Position numbers and translations under genes: made by a program. Below, piece after piece: positions 39,076-48,522 of a stretch of 64,000 nt of DNA. Each line of letters opens with the position of its first letter. Position 1 is the stretch's first letter. The notes beneath the pieces are model-generated. The model saw only the letters and a program-made list of their open reading frames with translations. It ran no database searches and had not been told where the DNA came from. This stretch comes from CAVTQZ01 sp963737015 (lineage in GTDB: Bacteria; Actinomycetota; Acidimicrobiia; Acidimicrobiales; UBA8190): contig CAVTQZ010000002.1 in NCBI GenBank assembly GCA_963737015.1, positions 484,108 to 548,107 of the forward strand. The letters are read 5' to 3'.

Positions 39076-40598
39076 GCGCTGAACCGGAGTCGCACGTCCG
39101 CTACCGGTTCGGCCCACTGGAACGGCGCGGCCTGATCGCCGGATGGAGAGGCGGCCAGATTGCAGCGGTCGCAGGCGGCCTCGTGGTGGGCATGGTTGCG
39201 ATCAGGTCCGACGCGTCGTTCGGGGGCGCGGTCATGGCGCTGCTGGCGGTGGGCATGGGAGTGGCCGCAGCCACGTGGCCGCTGAAGGGCCGGACGCTCG
39301 AGGAGTGGGCTCCGGACGCGATCCGCTACGCCGCGCGTCCCACCCGCCGTCCGAAGCGCGGCGACCCCTTCGCTTACCTGAGCGTCGTGCCCGTCGACGT
39401 GGCCCGGGAGAAGGCCTCACACCGGCCGCAACCCGGCCAGGAGGCCGCTGTCATCGTTGACCGTGCGGCGCGCACCTACGCGGCCGCGTTCTTCGCCAGG
39501 TCGGCGGGTTTCGTCCTTCTCTCCGAATCCGACAAGTGCCAACGCGTCGCTACGTGGGCCGCCGTCCTCTCTTCCCTGGCACGCGAGTCGAGCCCTGTGC
39601 ATCGAGTCCAATGGATATGCAGAACCACCACGTCAACACAGGCACACGCGGGTGCAAACGGCAAAGTGTCCATCGACGGTGATGGAGCACTCAGCGGGCC
39701 CGCGTCGGCCCGACGCTCGTATCGAGCCCTGCTCGACGGTACCGATGCGAGTTTCAGCCGGTACCAGGTCCTCATATCCGTCAAGGTGAAGAGTGCGAAG
39801 TCGGCCAAAGGCGCGCGCTCGGTTGGCGGAAAGGGAACCCACGAGGGAGCAGGGTGCGCGGCGGTCCTCAGAGAGACAGGTGCTCTTCGTCGGCGCCTTA
39901 TGACAGCGGGGATCGAGGCGGATCCGCCCCTGTCCTGCATCGCTCTCGCAGACTTCGTCCGTTCGTCGCTCGACACCTGTCGTCCGCACGATGATCGGCG
40001 GATCCCCGGCGCCGGTAACCCTCCGGGTGTGGACGCCGCTTCGGTTCGCTCGTATGGCTCGTTGCCGAAGAGAAGCGGGCCGGGCTGGCCCTGGCTAATG
40101 AGCACGCAGGAGGAGTGGGGCCGCGTGCTCGTCGACGGGACGTGGCACCGCACCTACTGGATCTCGGAGTGGCCGCGGCTCGAGGTCGGTCCCGATTTCC
40201 TCGGCCCGTTGCTCCTCCTTCGGGACGTGCGCCATTCGGTTTCGGTGGTCATGGAACCGATGAGTCCGACGAATGCGGCCCGCAAGCTCGAGCAGGCTCG
40301 CACCGCTGACGTGGCTGATGCCGAGCTGCGCCGACGCGGTGGCTTCCTCGCGACAGCCAGGCGACGCCGAGAAGAGCAATTGTTGGAGCAGCGCGAAGTG
40401 GAGCTCGCGGACGGCCACGCCCCGTTTCGGTTCTCGGGCTACGTAACCGTGAGCGCAGAGGAGCCGGATCTCCTCGACGAACAGGCTGACGCAGTCGAAC
40501 AGGCTGCGGCGCGTTGCGGGGTCGAGCTCAGAATCTGCTACGGCGACCAAATGAGCGCTCTCCTCACGGCTCTGCCACTCTGCCGTGGGCTCGCATGA
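39072..40598 (+). CDS. SCO6880-family conjugation-associated protein
   Basis: ATG at 39072 overlaps the preceding stop. The N-terminus VRYRFGPLERRGLIAGWRGG leads to two membrane helices (IAAVAGGLVVGMVAI; AVMALLAVGMGVAAATWPL), the PrgI-like part seen in SCO6880-family proteins of actinobacterial integrative elements. The large soluble domain ends with FRFSGYVTVSAEEPDLLDEQ and AARCGVELRICYGDQ, the N-terminal VirB4-like region. 508 residues, intact, although the genes on either side are frame-broken. Function: inner-membrane platform of a T4SS-like channel (inference). Confidence 0.75.
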   Translation: MSAEPESHVRYRFGPLERRGLIAGWRGGQIAAVAGGLVVGMVAIRSDASFGGAVMALLAVGMGVAAATWPLKGRTLEEWAPDAIRYAARPTRRPKRGDPFAYLSVVPVDVAREKASHRPQPGQEAAVIVDRAARTYAAAFFARSAGFVLLSESDKCQRVATWAAVLSSLARESSPVHRVQWICRTTTSTQAHAGANGKVSIDGDGALSGPASARRSYRALLDGTDASFSRYQVLISVKVKSAKSAKGARSVGGKGTHEGAGCAAVLRETGALRRRLMTAGIEADPPLSCIALADFVRSSLDTCRPHDDRRIPGAGNPPGVDAASVRSYGSLPKRSGPGWPWLMSTQEEWGRVLVDGTWHRTYWISEWPRLEVGPDFLGPLLLLRDVRHSVSVVMEPMSPTNAARKLEQARTADVADAELRRRGGFLATARRRREEQLLEQREVELADGHAPFRFSGYVTVSAEEPDLLDEQADAVEQAAARCGVELRICYGDQMSALLTALPLCRGLA

Positions 40599-40605
40599 CC
40601 GGACG

Positions 40606-41917
40606 ATGAGCGTCGCGGCGCACGAGGCGACGACGCGCCAACTCGGGGCTGCGTTCCCCTTCGCGGCAGAGCCGGGCCTTCCGTCTTCGGGGGTGCTCGT
40701 CGGACGCGATCTTCTCGGCGGGGCGTTCTTCTACGACCCCTTCGTCCTCTACTGCGACGGAATCATCACGAACCCGAACGTGGTCGTCTTCGGCCAGATC
40801 GGTAGGGGAAAGAGCGCCCTCGTGAAGACCTATCTGTGGCGGCAGGCGGCGTTCGGTCGCAGAGCCTGGGTCGTGGACCCCAAAGGCGAGTACGGCGCAC
40901 TCGCTTCGGCATTCGGTTCGACACCCCTCTCGCTCCGTCCCGGCGGGTCGTTACGGCTGAACCCCCTCGACGCACCGTCGGGAACCGCTGCAGCCGGTTC
41001 CCGTGAGACGACCCAGCGGCGCGCCGAGCTGCTTGCGTCGTTGGCGTCTGCGAGTCTCGGGAGGGCCCTTCTGCCGACGGAACGTGCGGCGATCGACGTG
41101 GCCGTCGGCGAGGTCGGTGATTCCGGGCGCGACCCGGCGCGCGACACATCTCGGGGCGATCCGTCCCGGGCGATCCGGTCCGACGCTGCCGATCGTCGTC
41201 GATGCCCTCTTGCGACCCACGAAGGAAGCGGCGCGGTTGCTCAGCACCGACGTGGCAGGGCTCGCCGCCGACGGACGCAACGTGGCACTCGAATTACGGC
41301 GGCTCGTGGCGGGGGATCTCCGTGGGATGTTCGACGGGCCGACCTCAGCGGGGATCAGTCTCGACGGGCCACTCGTGGTGCTCGACCTCTCGGCGGTGTA
41401 CCACTCGGCTGCGCTCGGCGTGCTGATGGCCTGCGCCACGGCATGGCTCCAGGCGGGGCTAGCCACGAACCGTCCTCATCCGGGGCCTACGGGAGGCGGG
41501 ATCACCGTGGTCGTCGACGAAGCCTGGGCGATCCTCGCCAACCTCGGCGTGGCGCGCTGGCTCCAGAGCAGCTGGAAGCTCTCCCGGGCCTGGGGGGTGT
41601 CCAACTTCGCCGTCCTGCACCGCATATCGGACCTCGACGCGGCCGGCGCCGCGAGCTCCGAGCAACGCGGCCTGGCGCAGGGAATCCTCTCCGATTCGGA
41701 GACCAGGGTCGTGTACGCGCAGCCGCCCGGTGAAGTCGAACGGGCCGCCTCCCTCCTGGGACTGTCCGACACCGAAGCCGATCTGATTCCCAACCTGAAG
41801 CGCGCGGTGGCGCTCTGGAAGATCGCATCCCGCTCGTTTCTCGTACAGCACCAGCTCTCCCCGAACGAAAGTGCGATCGTCGACACCGACGAGCGCATGG
41901 GCTTGGCGCGACCGTGA
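40606..41917 (+). CDS. VirB4/TraC-like ATPase (frame-broken)
   Basis: ATG at 40606 (MSVAAHEATTRQLGAAFPFA). Walker A VVFGQIGRGKSALVKTYLWR is followed by AWVVDPKGEYGALASAFGS. A break near 41130 (after AAIDVAVGEV) moves to the frame with LPIVVDALLRPTKEAARLLS, SLDGPLVVLDLSAVYHSAAL, Walker B region GGITVVVDEAWAILANLGVA and ARWLQSSWKLSRAWG, ending at 41917. About 437 residues. It powers a T4SS-like secretion channel. The GTGA overlap with the next gene indicates tight coupling. Confidence 0.75.
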
Positions 41918-43417
41918 GCATCGATGCGGACCTCAGGATCCTCGTCGCTCTGGCGATGCTGGGCGCCGGCTGGAAGGCGACCACCCTCGATGCCAGACGA
42001 GCGCCCGAGGACGTGCGGGGGAAGCGCCCGTTTGGAGCTGTCCGATCGTTGTTGCGCTCGACCCCTTCACCTGAGGCGAGGTGGGCTACCCGCAGCGACC
42101 TCCGCTCGATGACGGTGAAAGGCCCCGAGACGGGAAGGTTGTGTCTCGGAAAAGCTCACGGACGGCTGCTCGCGGCCGAGCGCGGCAGCTCGGTTCTGGT
42201 GGTCGGACCCACCCAGAGCCGGAAGACGAGCGGCTTCGCTGTACCGGCAGTCCTCGAGTGGGAGGGGCCGATCGTCGCGGCTTCGGTCAAGTCGGACCTC
42301 GCCCGGAGCACGATCGGATGGCGGTCCTCCAAGGGCAGGGTCTGGGTCTACGACCCGACGGCTTCCACCGGGCTTCCGAGAGCGACGTGGTCGCCGCTCT
42401 CCGAATGCGGCACCTGGTACGGCGCACGCCGCCTGGCGCGCTCGCTCACCGACGTCGCACGCAGCTCCGCCCACGGACTCACCGACGGCGACTTCTGGTA
42501 CTCGACGGCATCGAAGCTTCTCGGCCCGCTTCTCTTGGCGGCGGAGCACTCGGGACGCGCCATGTCGGACGTCGTTCGTTGGCTGGACGTCCAGGAGATC
42601 GACGAGGTCGCGCAAGCTCTGGCCGCAACGGGTGAGAGCGAGGCCCTGCAGGCGATCCGGGCGAGCTGGGACCGCGACGAGCGCCAGCGAAGCGCGGTGT
42701 ACACGACGGCGGAGACGATCGTCGAGGCCTTCGCCGACCCGGTCGTGGCGCAGTCGGAATGGCCCGGCGAGATCGACCCCGACCGTCTGCTCGACTCGAA
42801 CGACACGTTGTACCTCTGCGCGCCGACACACGACCAGCAACGCCTCCGCCCGCTGTTCGCGACGCTCGTCACGCAGGTGATCGAACGCGCCTACGAACGT
42901 GCGAGCCTGAACGGCTCACCCCTGGATCCGCCGCTTCTCGTGGTGCTCGACGAGGCTGCGAACGTCGCGCCGATAGCGGATCTCGACGTCCTCGCATCGA
43001 CCGCCGCGGGACACGGGGTTCAGCTCGTGACGGTCTGGCAGGACCTCGGCCAGCTCTCGAGCGCGCTACGGAGCGCGTGCAGGGAGCGTGATCAACAACC
43101 ACCGGGTGAAGGTCTTCCTTTCCGGCATCGCAGATCCCCAGACGCTCGAGCACGCCAGCCAGCTCATAGGAGACGCCGACCACTCGACGACCTCCCACAC
43201 CTACGACAGTCGTCAGGGAGCATCGACGACGCAGTCGCACGTCCCGCGCAGGCTCCTGCCCGCCGACGCCCTGCGCCGGATCCCTCCCGGGAGCGCGGTG
43301 ATGGTCTCGGGCCATCTCGCTCCGGTTCGCATGCGTCTACGGCCATGGCAGGACGACCGCACGCTGCGCGAACGCGTCAGCCCCGGCGGGCACATTGGCC
43401 CGGGCACAGCCGGGTAG
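41914..43417 (+). CDS. VirD4/TraG-like coupling ATPase (frame-broken)
   Basis: GTG at 41914 overlaps the VirB4-like stop. One short N-terminal hydrophobic stretch, then Walker A LVVGPTQSRKTSGFAVPAVL, APIVAASVKSDL-type strand (GPIVAASVKSDLARSTIGWR), DPTASTGLPRATWSPLSEC, DGDFWYSTASKLLGPLLLAA, Walker B LLVVLDEAANVAP and VQLVTVWQDLGQL. A break near 43080 leads to the last part (NNHRVKVFLSGIADPQTLEH) ending at 43417. About 500 residues. Type IV coupling proteins recruit DNA or protein substrates; no relaxase lies nearby. Confidence 0.78.
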
Positions 43418-43441
43418 CTAACTTGGCCGTGAGTGTCAGGA

Positions 43442-44791
43442 ATGTCGGAGGCGACCGACTCGGCTTCCGCCGAGGAAGAGCGACTCACCGAGCTGGTCCT
43501 GAAGCGCAGCTCGGAGTTGTCTCGCAACGCGCGGATGGCTCGCGACCAGGCGGCCGCTTCGGGCACGCTCGCGTGGGACCCGTTCGACCCGGCCTGGGTG
43601 AAGGACCCTTACTCGATCTACGCAAAGCTTCGTGAGACGAACCCCGTGCACAAGAGCCCCCTCGGGTTCTGGGTCTTCACACGTCATGCGGACTGTCTGG
43701 CTGTTCTACGCGACAAGAGCTCGAGCAGCGACGGTCGCAACGTCGACGAGAGCCGGCTGTCGGCTTTCAGAGACCCCGAGTTGATCGAAGCAGGGTCCTC
43801 GAGCGAGTTGCTCGCCGAGATGGCCCCGTTCCTCTTCCGCGACCCGCCCGACCACACGCGACTTCGCGGGCTCGTGCAGAAGGCGTTCACTCCCCGGGTG
43901 GTCCAGGGCCTCCAGCCACGCATCGAGGAGATCTGCAGAAATCTCCTCGACGAGGCGTTCGAGCGGGGGGAGATGGACCTCGTCTCGGACTACGCATATC
44001 CGCTTCCGGTGCAGATCATCATCGACATGCTCGGTGTGCCCCCCGAGGACCACGAGCAGTTCAAAACCTGGTCCGAGGCGCTCGCCCGTGGGCTCGACCC
44101 GGACTTCCTCCTTCCTCCGGAGGCGGTCTCCGAACGCCTCGCAGGGATCCTCTCATTCGTGCAGTACTTCGCCGGTTTGATCAGCAGGCGGCGTGAGGAT
44201 CCGGGTGAGGACCTGATCAGCAAGTTGATCCAGGCGGAGGAGCAGGGGGACGTGCTCACTCAGGGGGAGCTCATCTCCACCTGCATCTTGCTTCTCGTCG
44301 CGGGCCACGAGACCACCGTGAACCTCATATCGGGCGGTGCGCTCGCCTTGATGGAACATCCCGATCAGCTCACCCGTTTCCGCGACGACCCGGCCGTCTC
44401 GCGTACCGCCGTGGAGGAGATGTTGCGTTTCGTCTCTCCGGTGCAACTCACCGGACGCGTGGCTCTGGACGACATGGAGGTCGCCGGCACAAAGCTCGAC
44501 AAGGGGGATTTCTCCATGCTCTTGATCGGTTCCGCGAACCGCGATCCCGATGTGTTCTCCGATCCGGAGACCTTCGACGTGAGCCGCAATGAGAACCCTC
44601 ACCTCGGCTTCGGCTTCGGCGTCCATCACTGCCTCGGCGCCCCCCTGGCCAGAGCCGAGGCGCAGACCGCCCTGGGCATGCTCGCGAAGCGTGCTCGGTC
44701 TATCGAGCGCAAGGCCGGCGATCCGGTCTACAAGGAGAACGTCATCCTGCGTGGCTTGAAGACCCTGCCGGTGAGCCTCTCCGCCGCTTGA
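43442..44791 (+). CDS. Cytochrome P450
   Basis: 449 residues from ATG 43442; GTG 43433 is equally possible. The I-helix carries LVAGHETTVN, the K-helix EEMLRF supplies ExxR, and the heme loop FGFGVHHCLGAPLARAE contains the proximal Cys. C-helix motif DPPDHTRLRGLVQKAF. It fits soluble bacterial class I P450s, which need a ferredoxin and reductase encoded elsewhere. Substrate not deducible; the nearby thiolase/DUF35/SDR genes would fit steroid or terpenoid catabolism (inference). Confidence 0.9.
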   Translation: MSEATDSASAEEERLTELVLKRSSELSRNARMARDQAAASGTLAWDPFDPAWVKDPYSIYAKLRETNPVHKSPLGFWVFTRHADCLAVLRDKSSSSDGRNVDESRLSAFRDPELIEAGSSSELLAEMAPFLFRDPPDHTRLRGLVQKAFTPRVVQGLQPRIEEICRNLLDEAFERGEMDLVSDYAYPLPVQIIIDMLGVPPEDHEQFKTWSEALARGLDPDFLLPPEAVSERLAGILSFVQYFAGLISRRREDPGEDLISKLIQAEEQGDVLTQGELISTCILLLVAGHETTVNLISGGALALMEHPDQLTRFRDDPAVSRTAVEEMLRFVSPVQLTGRVALDDMEVAGTKLDKGDFSMLLIGSANRDPDVFSDPETFDVSRNENPHLGFGFGVHHCLGAPLARAEAQTALGMLAKRARSIERKAGDPVYKENVILRGLKTLPVSLSAA

Positions 44792-44814
44792 CCTGAACCA
44801 GTCCGAGACGGCGT

Positions 44815-46236
44815 TCAGCGCGGTGCGCCGGGCGCGACGAGCGGCCACGGCCTCTCACGCTCGACGATGTGCGCAAGCTCGAGCAGCAGTGGTTCTTCGT
44901 GGTGACGCCCGATCACCTGCAAACCGACCGGGAGACCGTCGACGTTGCCGACGGGGATGGAGACGGCCGGGTTGCCGGCGAAGTTGGCCGGGAAGGTGAG
45001 CGCACCCTGATTGGCCCCGGCGGATACGACGTCACCCAGCTCCTGCAGCAGATCGACATCGCCCACGCTCATGGGCACAGGCCCCTCGGCGGCGAAGGCG
45101 ACGTCGGGGTTCGTCGAGCACAGCACGAAGTCCACCTCGTCCAGCAGGTCCGCCATCACCTCGTGCTCTTGGACGCGAAACGCCTCCGCTGTTCCAGCCA
45201 TCTTCAGGTCGTAGCTGTGACGGGCCACGTTCATGCCGAACATGATCTCCATCGTCAGGTCCTGTTCACAGTCGGGGTAGAGGTCGCCGAGGTCGGCCTG
45301 CAGGGTGACGAGGTTGGACATCGCCCATTCCATCAGTGCCGGCGGGAACTTCACGTTGACGTCTACGCGCTCGAGCCCGGCGTCGTCGACGAGCGCCTCG
45401 GCCGCGCTGAACACCACCTCCGCGACCCGGGGATGTACCACCGCCACTCCGAGATCGACCGACACGACCGCCCGCTTTCCGCGCAGGTCGCCGAGGTGGG
45501 TTCCAAGTCCTTCTTCCCAACCTCCGACACGGGGAAGGCTGAGCGTGTCGTGTGTGTCGTATCCGTTGCAGACGTCGAACCAACGCGCCGTGTCGCGCAC
45601 CGACCGGCTTATGCAACCGAGCGTCACCGTGTGCGGCGTCTGGTGCGCCTTGGGGCCCTTCGGTATGCGACCGAACGTCGATTTGAGTCCGAACATCCCG
45701 GTGAACGAAGAGGGGATCCGGATCGACCCTCCGCCGTCGCCGCCGGATGCGATGGGGACGAGGCCTCCCGCGACCGCCGCAGCGGATCCCCCCGAGGACC
45801 CACCGGGTGTGCGCTCGGGGTTCCAGGGATTGCGCGTCGTTCCGTGGAGCTTGGTGCTCGTGACGTTTATGCCGCCGAATTCGCTCGAGGCCGTCTGCCC
45901 GGCGAGGACCGCGCCCGCGGCAACGAGACGCGCCACGTGGGTGGATGTGAATGTTGCGACCCGGTCGGCGTATACGAGCGAACCCTCGGTGAACGGCCAA
46001 CCTTCGACCTGCTCGAGCTCCTTGATCCCGACCGGCACACCACCGAAGGGAAGTGAGACGTCAGCGGTGCGTGCAGCGTCGCGTGCTTTCTCCGTGTCGA
46101 CATAACTGAAAGCGTTCAGCCCCGAGGCTTCGATCGCCGCGAGGCTCGCGTCCAGAGCCTCCACTGGCGAGATCTCGCCTTTGCGGAACGCGTCCACCAG
46201 TGAGCATGAGTCATCGAGCCACGGTTGATCGGCCAC
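44815..46236 (-). CDS. Amidase signature family enzyme
   Basis: 473 residues. The catalytic Lys lies in PFGGVPVGIKELEQVEG, the Gly/Ser-rich signature is TPGGSSGGSAAAVAGGLVPI, and the nucleophile strand is SGGDGGGSIRIPSSFTGMFG; these provide the Ser-cisSer-Lys triad. It hydrolyses a carboxamide or related bond. It is a stand-alone enzyme, not GatA, since no gatB/gatC is present and the N-terminus is shorter. Frame intact. Confidence 0.88.
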   Translation of the reverse strand: MADQPWLDDSCSLVDAFRKGEISPVEALDASLAAIEASGLNAFSYVDTEKARDAARTADVSLPFGGVPVGIKELEQVEGWPFTEGSLVYADRVATFTSTHVARLVAAGAVLAGQTASSEFGGINVTSTKLHGTTRNPWNPERTPGGSSGGSAAAVAGGLVPIASGGDGGGSIRIPSSFTGMFGLKSTFGRIPKGPKAHQTPHTVTLGCISRSVRDTARWFDVCNGYDTHDTLSLPRVGGWEEGLGTHLGDLRGKRAVVSVDLGVAVVHPRVAEVVFSAAEALVDDAGLERVDVNVKFPPALMEWAMSNLVTLQADLGDLYPDCEQDLTMEIMFGMNVARHSYDLKMAGTAEAFRVQEHEVMADLLDEVDFVLCSTNPDVAFAAEGPVPMSVGDVDLLQELGDVVSAGANQGALTFPANFAGNPAVSIPVGNVDGLPVGLQVIGRHHEEPLLLELAHIVERERPWPLVAPGAPR

Positions 46237-46279
46237 GGAAAACGCAGGTTAGTTCGCGTTAGTAAGGTGGTCACTCGGT

Positions 46280-47113
46280 ATGGCCACTCAAACACCGCCC
46301 CTGAGCAGCCACGAAGCCAGCAGCGGGCAATCCGCCGCGGTCACGCCTGCGAGAAGTGCTCCCGTGCCTCCCCTCACGCTCGCCATCGACGTCGGAGGAA
46401 CGGGTCTGAAGGCCTCGGTGCTCGACTCGAACGGGGCAATGGTGGCTGACAGGGTTCGCGTGGACACCACCTATCCACTTCCGCCTGCGACGCTCGTCGA
46501 CGATCTGGCGCAACTCGTCGCGCCACTTCCGGCGGCGCACCGCGTGTCGGTGGGCTTTCCGGGAATGGTCAGGAACGGGAGGGTTCTGTCCGCTCCGCAC
46601 TTCGTGACGGTGAAGGGTCCCGGCTCTGCGATCGACCAACACCTCGTCGACCAGTGGGCCGCCTTCGATCTCGCCGGCGCGCTGCGGACGCGCCTCGGCG
46701 AGCCCACCCGGGTCGCCAACGACGCGGACCTTCAGGGCGCAGCCGTGATCAAGGGTCAGGGCTTCGAGATGGTGATAACGCTCGGTACCGGGGTGGGCAC
46801 CGCTTTCTTCTACGAGGGCCGGATACTTCCGCACTTCGAGTTCGCGCACGCCCCGTTCCGAAAGGGCGAGACCTACAACGAGCAGCTGGGTGATCCGGCC
46901 CGCAAGACCGTCGGGAGCCACAGGTGGAACCGCAGGGTGAAGAAGGCGATCGGCGTCTTTCGCGCTCTCACGTTCTTCGACCACTGCTTCGTGGGTGGGG
47001 GGAACAGCGGGCGGGTGAGTGTCGACCTCGGTGCGGACGTGAGCATCGTCGACAACTCCGCCGGGATCCTCGGGGGGATCAAGCTGTGGGAGGGCGACCA
47101 CCTCGCCCTCTGA
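46280..47113 (+). CDS. ROK-family sugar kinase, polyphosphate-glucokinase-like
   Basis: 277 residues. After a 30-residue low-complexity N-terminus comes the phosphate-1 motif LAIDVGGTGLKASVLDSNG, then VGFPGMVRNGRVLSAPHF and NDADLQGAAVIKGQGFEMVI, with TLGTGVGTAFF as phosphate-2. The overall pattern, including HRWNRRVKKAIGVFRALTF, fits the actinobacterial polyphosphate glucokinase (PpgK) group of ROK kinases, which lacks the ROK zinc motif. Likely phosphorylates glucose with polyphosphate or ATP. Confidence 0.75.
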   Translation: MATQTPPLSSHEASSGQSAAVTPARSAPVPPLTLAIDVGGTGLKASVLDSNGAMVADRVRVDTTYPLPPATLVDDLAQLVAPLPAAHRVSVGFPGMVRNGRVLSAPHFVTVKGPGSAIDQHLVDQWAAFDLAGALRTRLGEPTRVANDADLQGAAVIKGQGFEMVITLGTGVGTAFFYEGRILPHFEFAHAPFRKGETYNEQLGDPARKTVGSHRWNRRVKKAIGVFRALTFFDHCFVGGGNSGRVSVDLGADVSIVDNSAGILGGIKLWEGDHLAL

Positions 47114-47176
47114 CGCAGGTCACCGGGATCCCACTCCTCGGGATGCGAGCGGGAGTCACCGGTAGGCTCGACGACA

Positions 47177-47533
47177 GTGGCCCGCGACAAGACCGCCGAG
47201 AAAACCGCACAGGAGGTCGAGCTCCAAGAGCCCGAGGAGCGCGGGCGGGTCGACAAGCGACGCCTCTCGAACCCTGCTCGGGTGGTCCTCATGCTGGTGG
47301 TTCTCGCCGCTGTCATCGATTTCGTGGTTCAGAACCGCCAGACCGTGAAGGTCCATTTTCTCGTCATCACCGGGCACCCGCGGATCGTCTGGTTGATCGT
47401 GGTGAGCCTGATCATCGGCGCGATCGCCGAGGCCGTTCTCCGGCGCGTCGTCCGGCTCCGCATTCGGGCGCGGCGTGAACAATTCCGCGAGGAGTTCCGC
47501 ATCGGTGCCCGGCGGGGAACGCGACGCAGATAA
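47177..47533 (+). CDS. LapA/DUF1049-family membrane protein
   Basis: GTG at 47177. 118 residues: a charged N-terminus, first helix VVLMLVVLAAVIDFVVQNRQ with the family VQN motif, TVKVHFLVITG, second helix IVWLIVVSLIIGAIAEAVLR, and a strongly Arg-rich cytoplasmic tail. LapA-like proteins take part in envelope assembly in proteobacteria; the actinobacterial role is not known. Confidence 0.7.
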   Translation: MARDKTAEKTAQEVELQEPEERGRVDKRRLSNPARVVLMLVVLAAVIDFVVQNRQTVKVHFLVITGHPRIVWLIVVSLIIGAIAEAVLRRVVRLRIRARREQFREEFRIGARRGTRRR

Positions 47534-47566
47534 CAACGCGACGCAGATAACTGAGATAACAGAGTC

Positions 47567-48511
47567 GTGCGTGCCGTAACCATCGAAGACGGAAAGCTCA
47601 TCTGGGCCGAGCGCGACGACCCGGATCCCGGTCACAGACAACTCCTCGTCGACGTGCGCGCCGCAGGGATCAACGCGGCAGACCTCATGCAGCGCCACGG
47701 TGCCTACCCGGCACCGCCTGGCGTGCCTGCCGACATACCGGGGCTCGAGCTCGCCGGGGAAGTGAAGGCCGTAGGTGGGGACGTCACCCGGTTCAGGACC
47801 GGAGACCGCGTGATGGCCGTGGTGGGCGGCGGCGCGCACGCCGAGCTCGCGATCATCGAGGAGGACTCCGCCATCGCAGTGCCCCGGACGCTCGCCTGGC
47901 CCGAGGCCGGAGGATTTCCCGAAGCATTCAGCACGGCGTACGACGCGCTCTTCACCCAGTGCGGACTGAGCATCGGCGAGAAGGTCCTCGTCACCGGAGC
48001 CGCCGGAGGCGTGGGCATTGCGGGAGTCCAACTGGCCGCTGCCGCAGGCGCCCACGTCACCGCGTCGGTGCGCGCCGCCGAGATGCGTGACTCGGTGATG
48101 GCTCTCGGCGCCCACGAGGCGCTCGACCCCGGTGAGGCGCTGTCGCGTGGGCCGTTCGACGTGGTGCTCGAGCTCATCGCCGGCCAGGGCGTGGCCGAAG
48201 CCGTGCGCGCGCTGTCGACCGGCGGTCGCATCGTGGTGATCGGTGTCGGCGGGGGAGCGACGGTCGAGCTCGATCTCCTTCAGATGATGAGGCATAGGGC
48301 CCGCATCAGCAGCTCGACCCTGAGGGCGCGCTCGCTCACCGAGAAGGCGAACGTGGCTCGCGCCGTGGAGGCTCACGTCGTTCCGCTTCTTGGCGCCGAG
48401 CGGATCCGCGTGCCGATCGTGGCGACGTTCGAGATGTCGGATGCCGCAGAGGCCTACGACCGTTTCGCCGAGGGGAAGAAGCTCGGGAAGATCGTGCTCG
48501 TGAACCCTTAG
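47567..48511 (+). CDS. Quinone-oxidoreductase-type MDR protein
   Basis: GTG start at 47567; 314 residues. Zinc-free MDR/quinone reductase features: GINAADLMQRHGAYP, PGLELAGEVKAVGG, GDRVMAVVGGGAHAE, and the NADPH-binding VLVTGAAGGVGIAGVQLAA. The C-terminus AAEAYDRFAEGKKLGKIVL is typical. Probably an NADPH:quinone or enone reductase. Complete. Confidence 0.85.
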   Translation: MRAVTIEDGKLIWAERDDPDPGHRQLLVDVRAAGINAADLMQRHGAYPAPPGVPADIPGLELAGEVKAVGGDVTRFRTGDRVMAVVGGGAHAELAIIEEDSAIAVPRTLAWPEAGGFPEAFSTAYDALFTQCGLSIGEKVLVTGAAGGVGIAGVQLAAAAGAHVTASVRAAEMRDSVMALGAHEALDPGEALSRGPFDVVLELIAGQGVAEAVRALSTGGRIVVIGVGGGATVELDLLQMMRHRARISSSTLRARSLTEKANVARAVEAHVVPLLGAERIRVPIVATFEMSDAAEAYDRFAEGKKLGKIVLVNP

Positions 48512-48522
48512 GGCCCCTCGGC

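Noticed and set aside
44869..46056. Plus-strand open frame of 395 codons opposite the amidase
   Set aside because: Antisense shadow; the amidase signature and triad are on the minus strand.
44815..46236. GatA subunit of the amidotransferase
   Set aside because: No gatB or gatC nearby and the sequence pattern is that of a stand-alone amidase.
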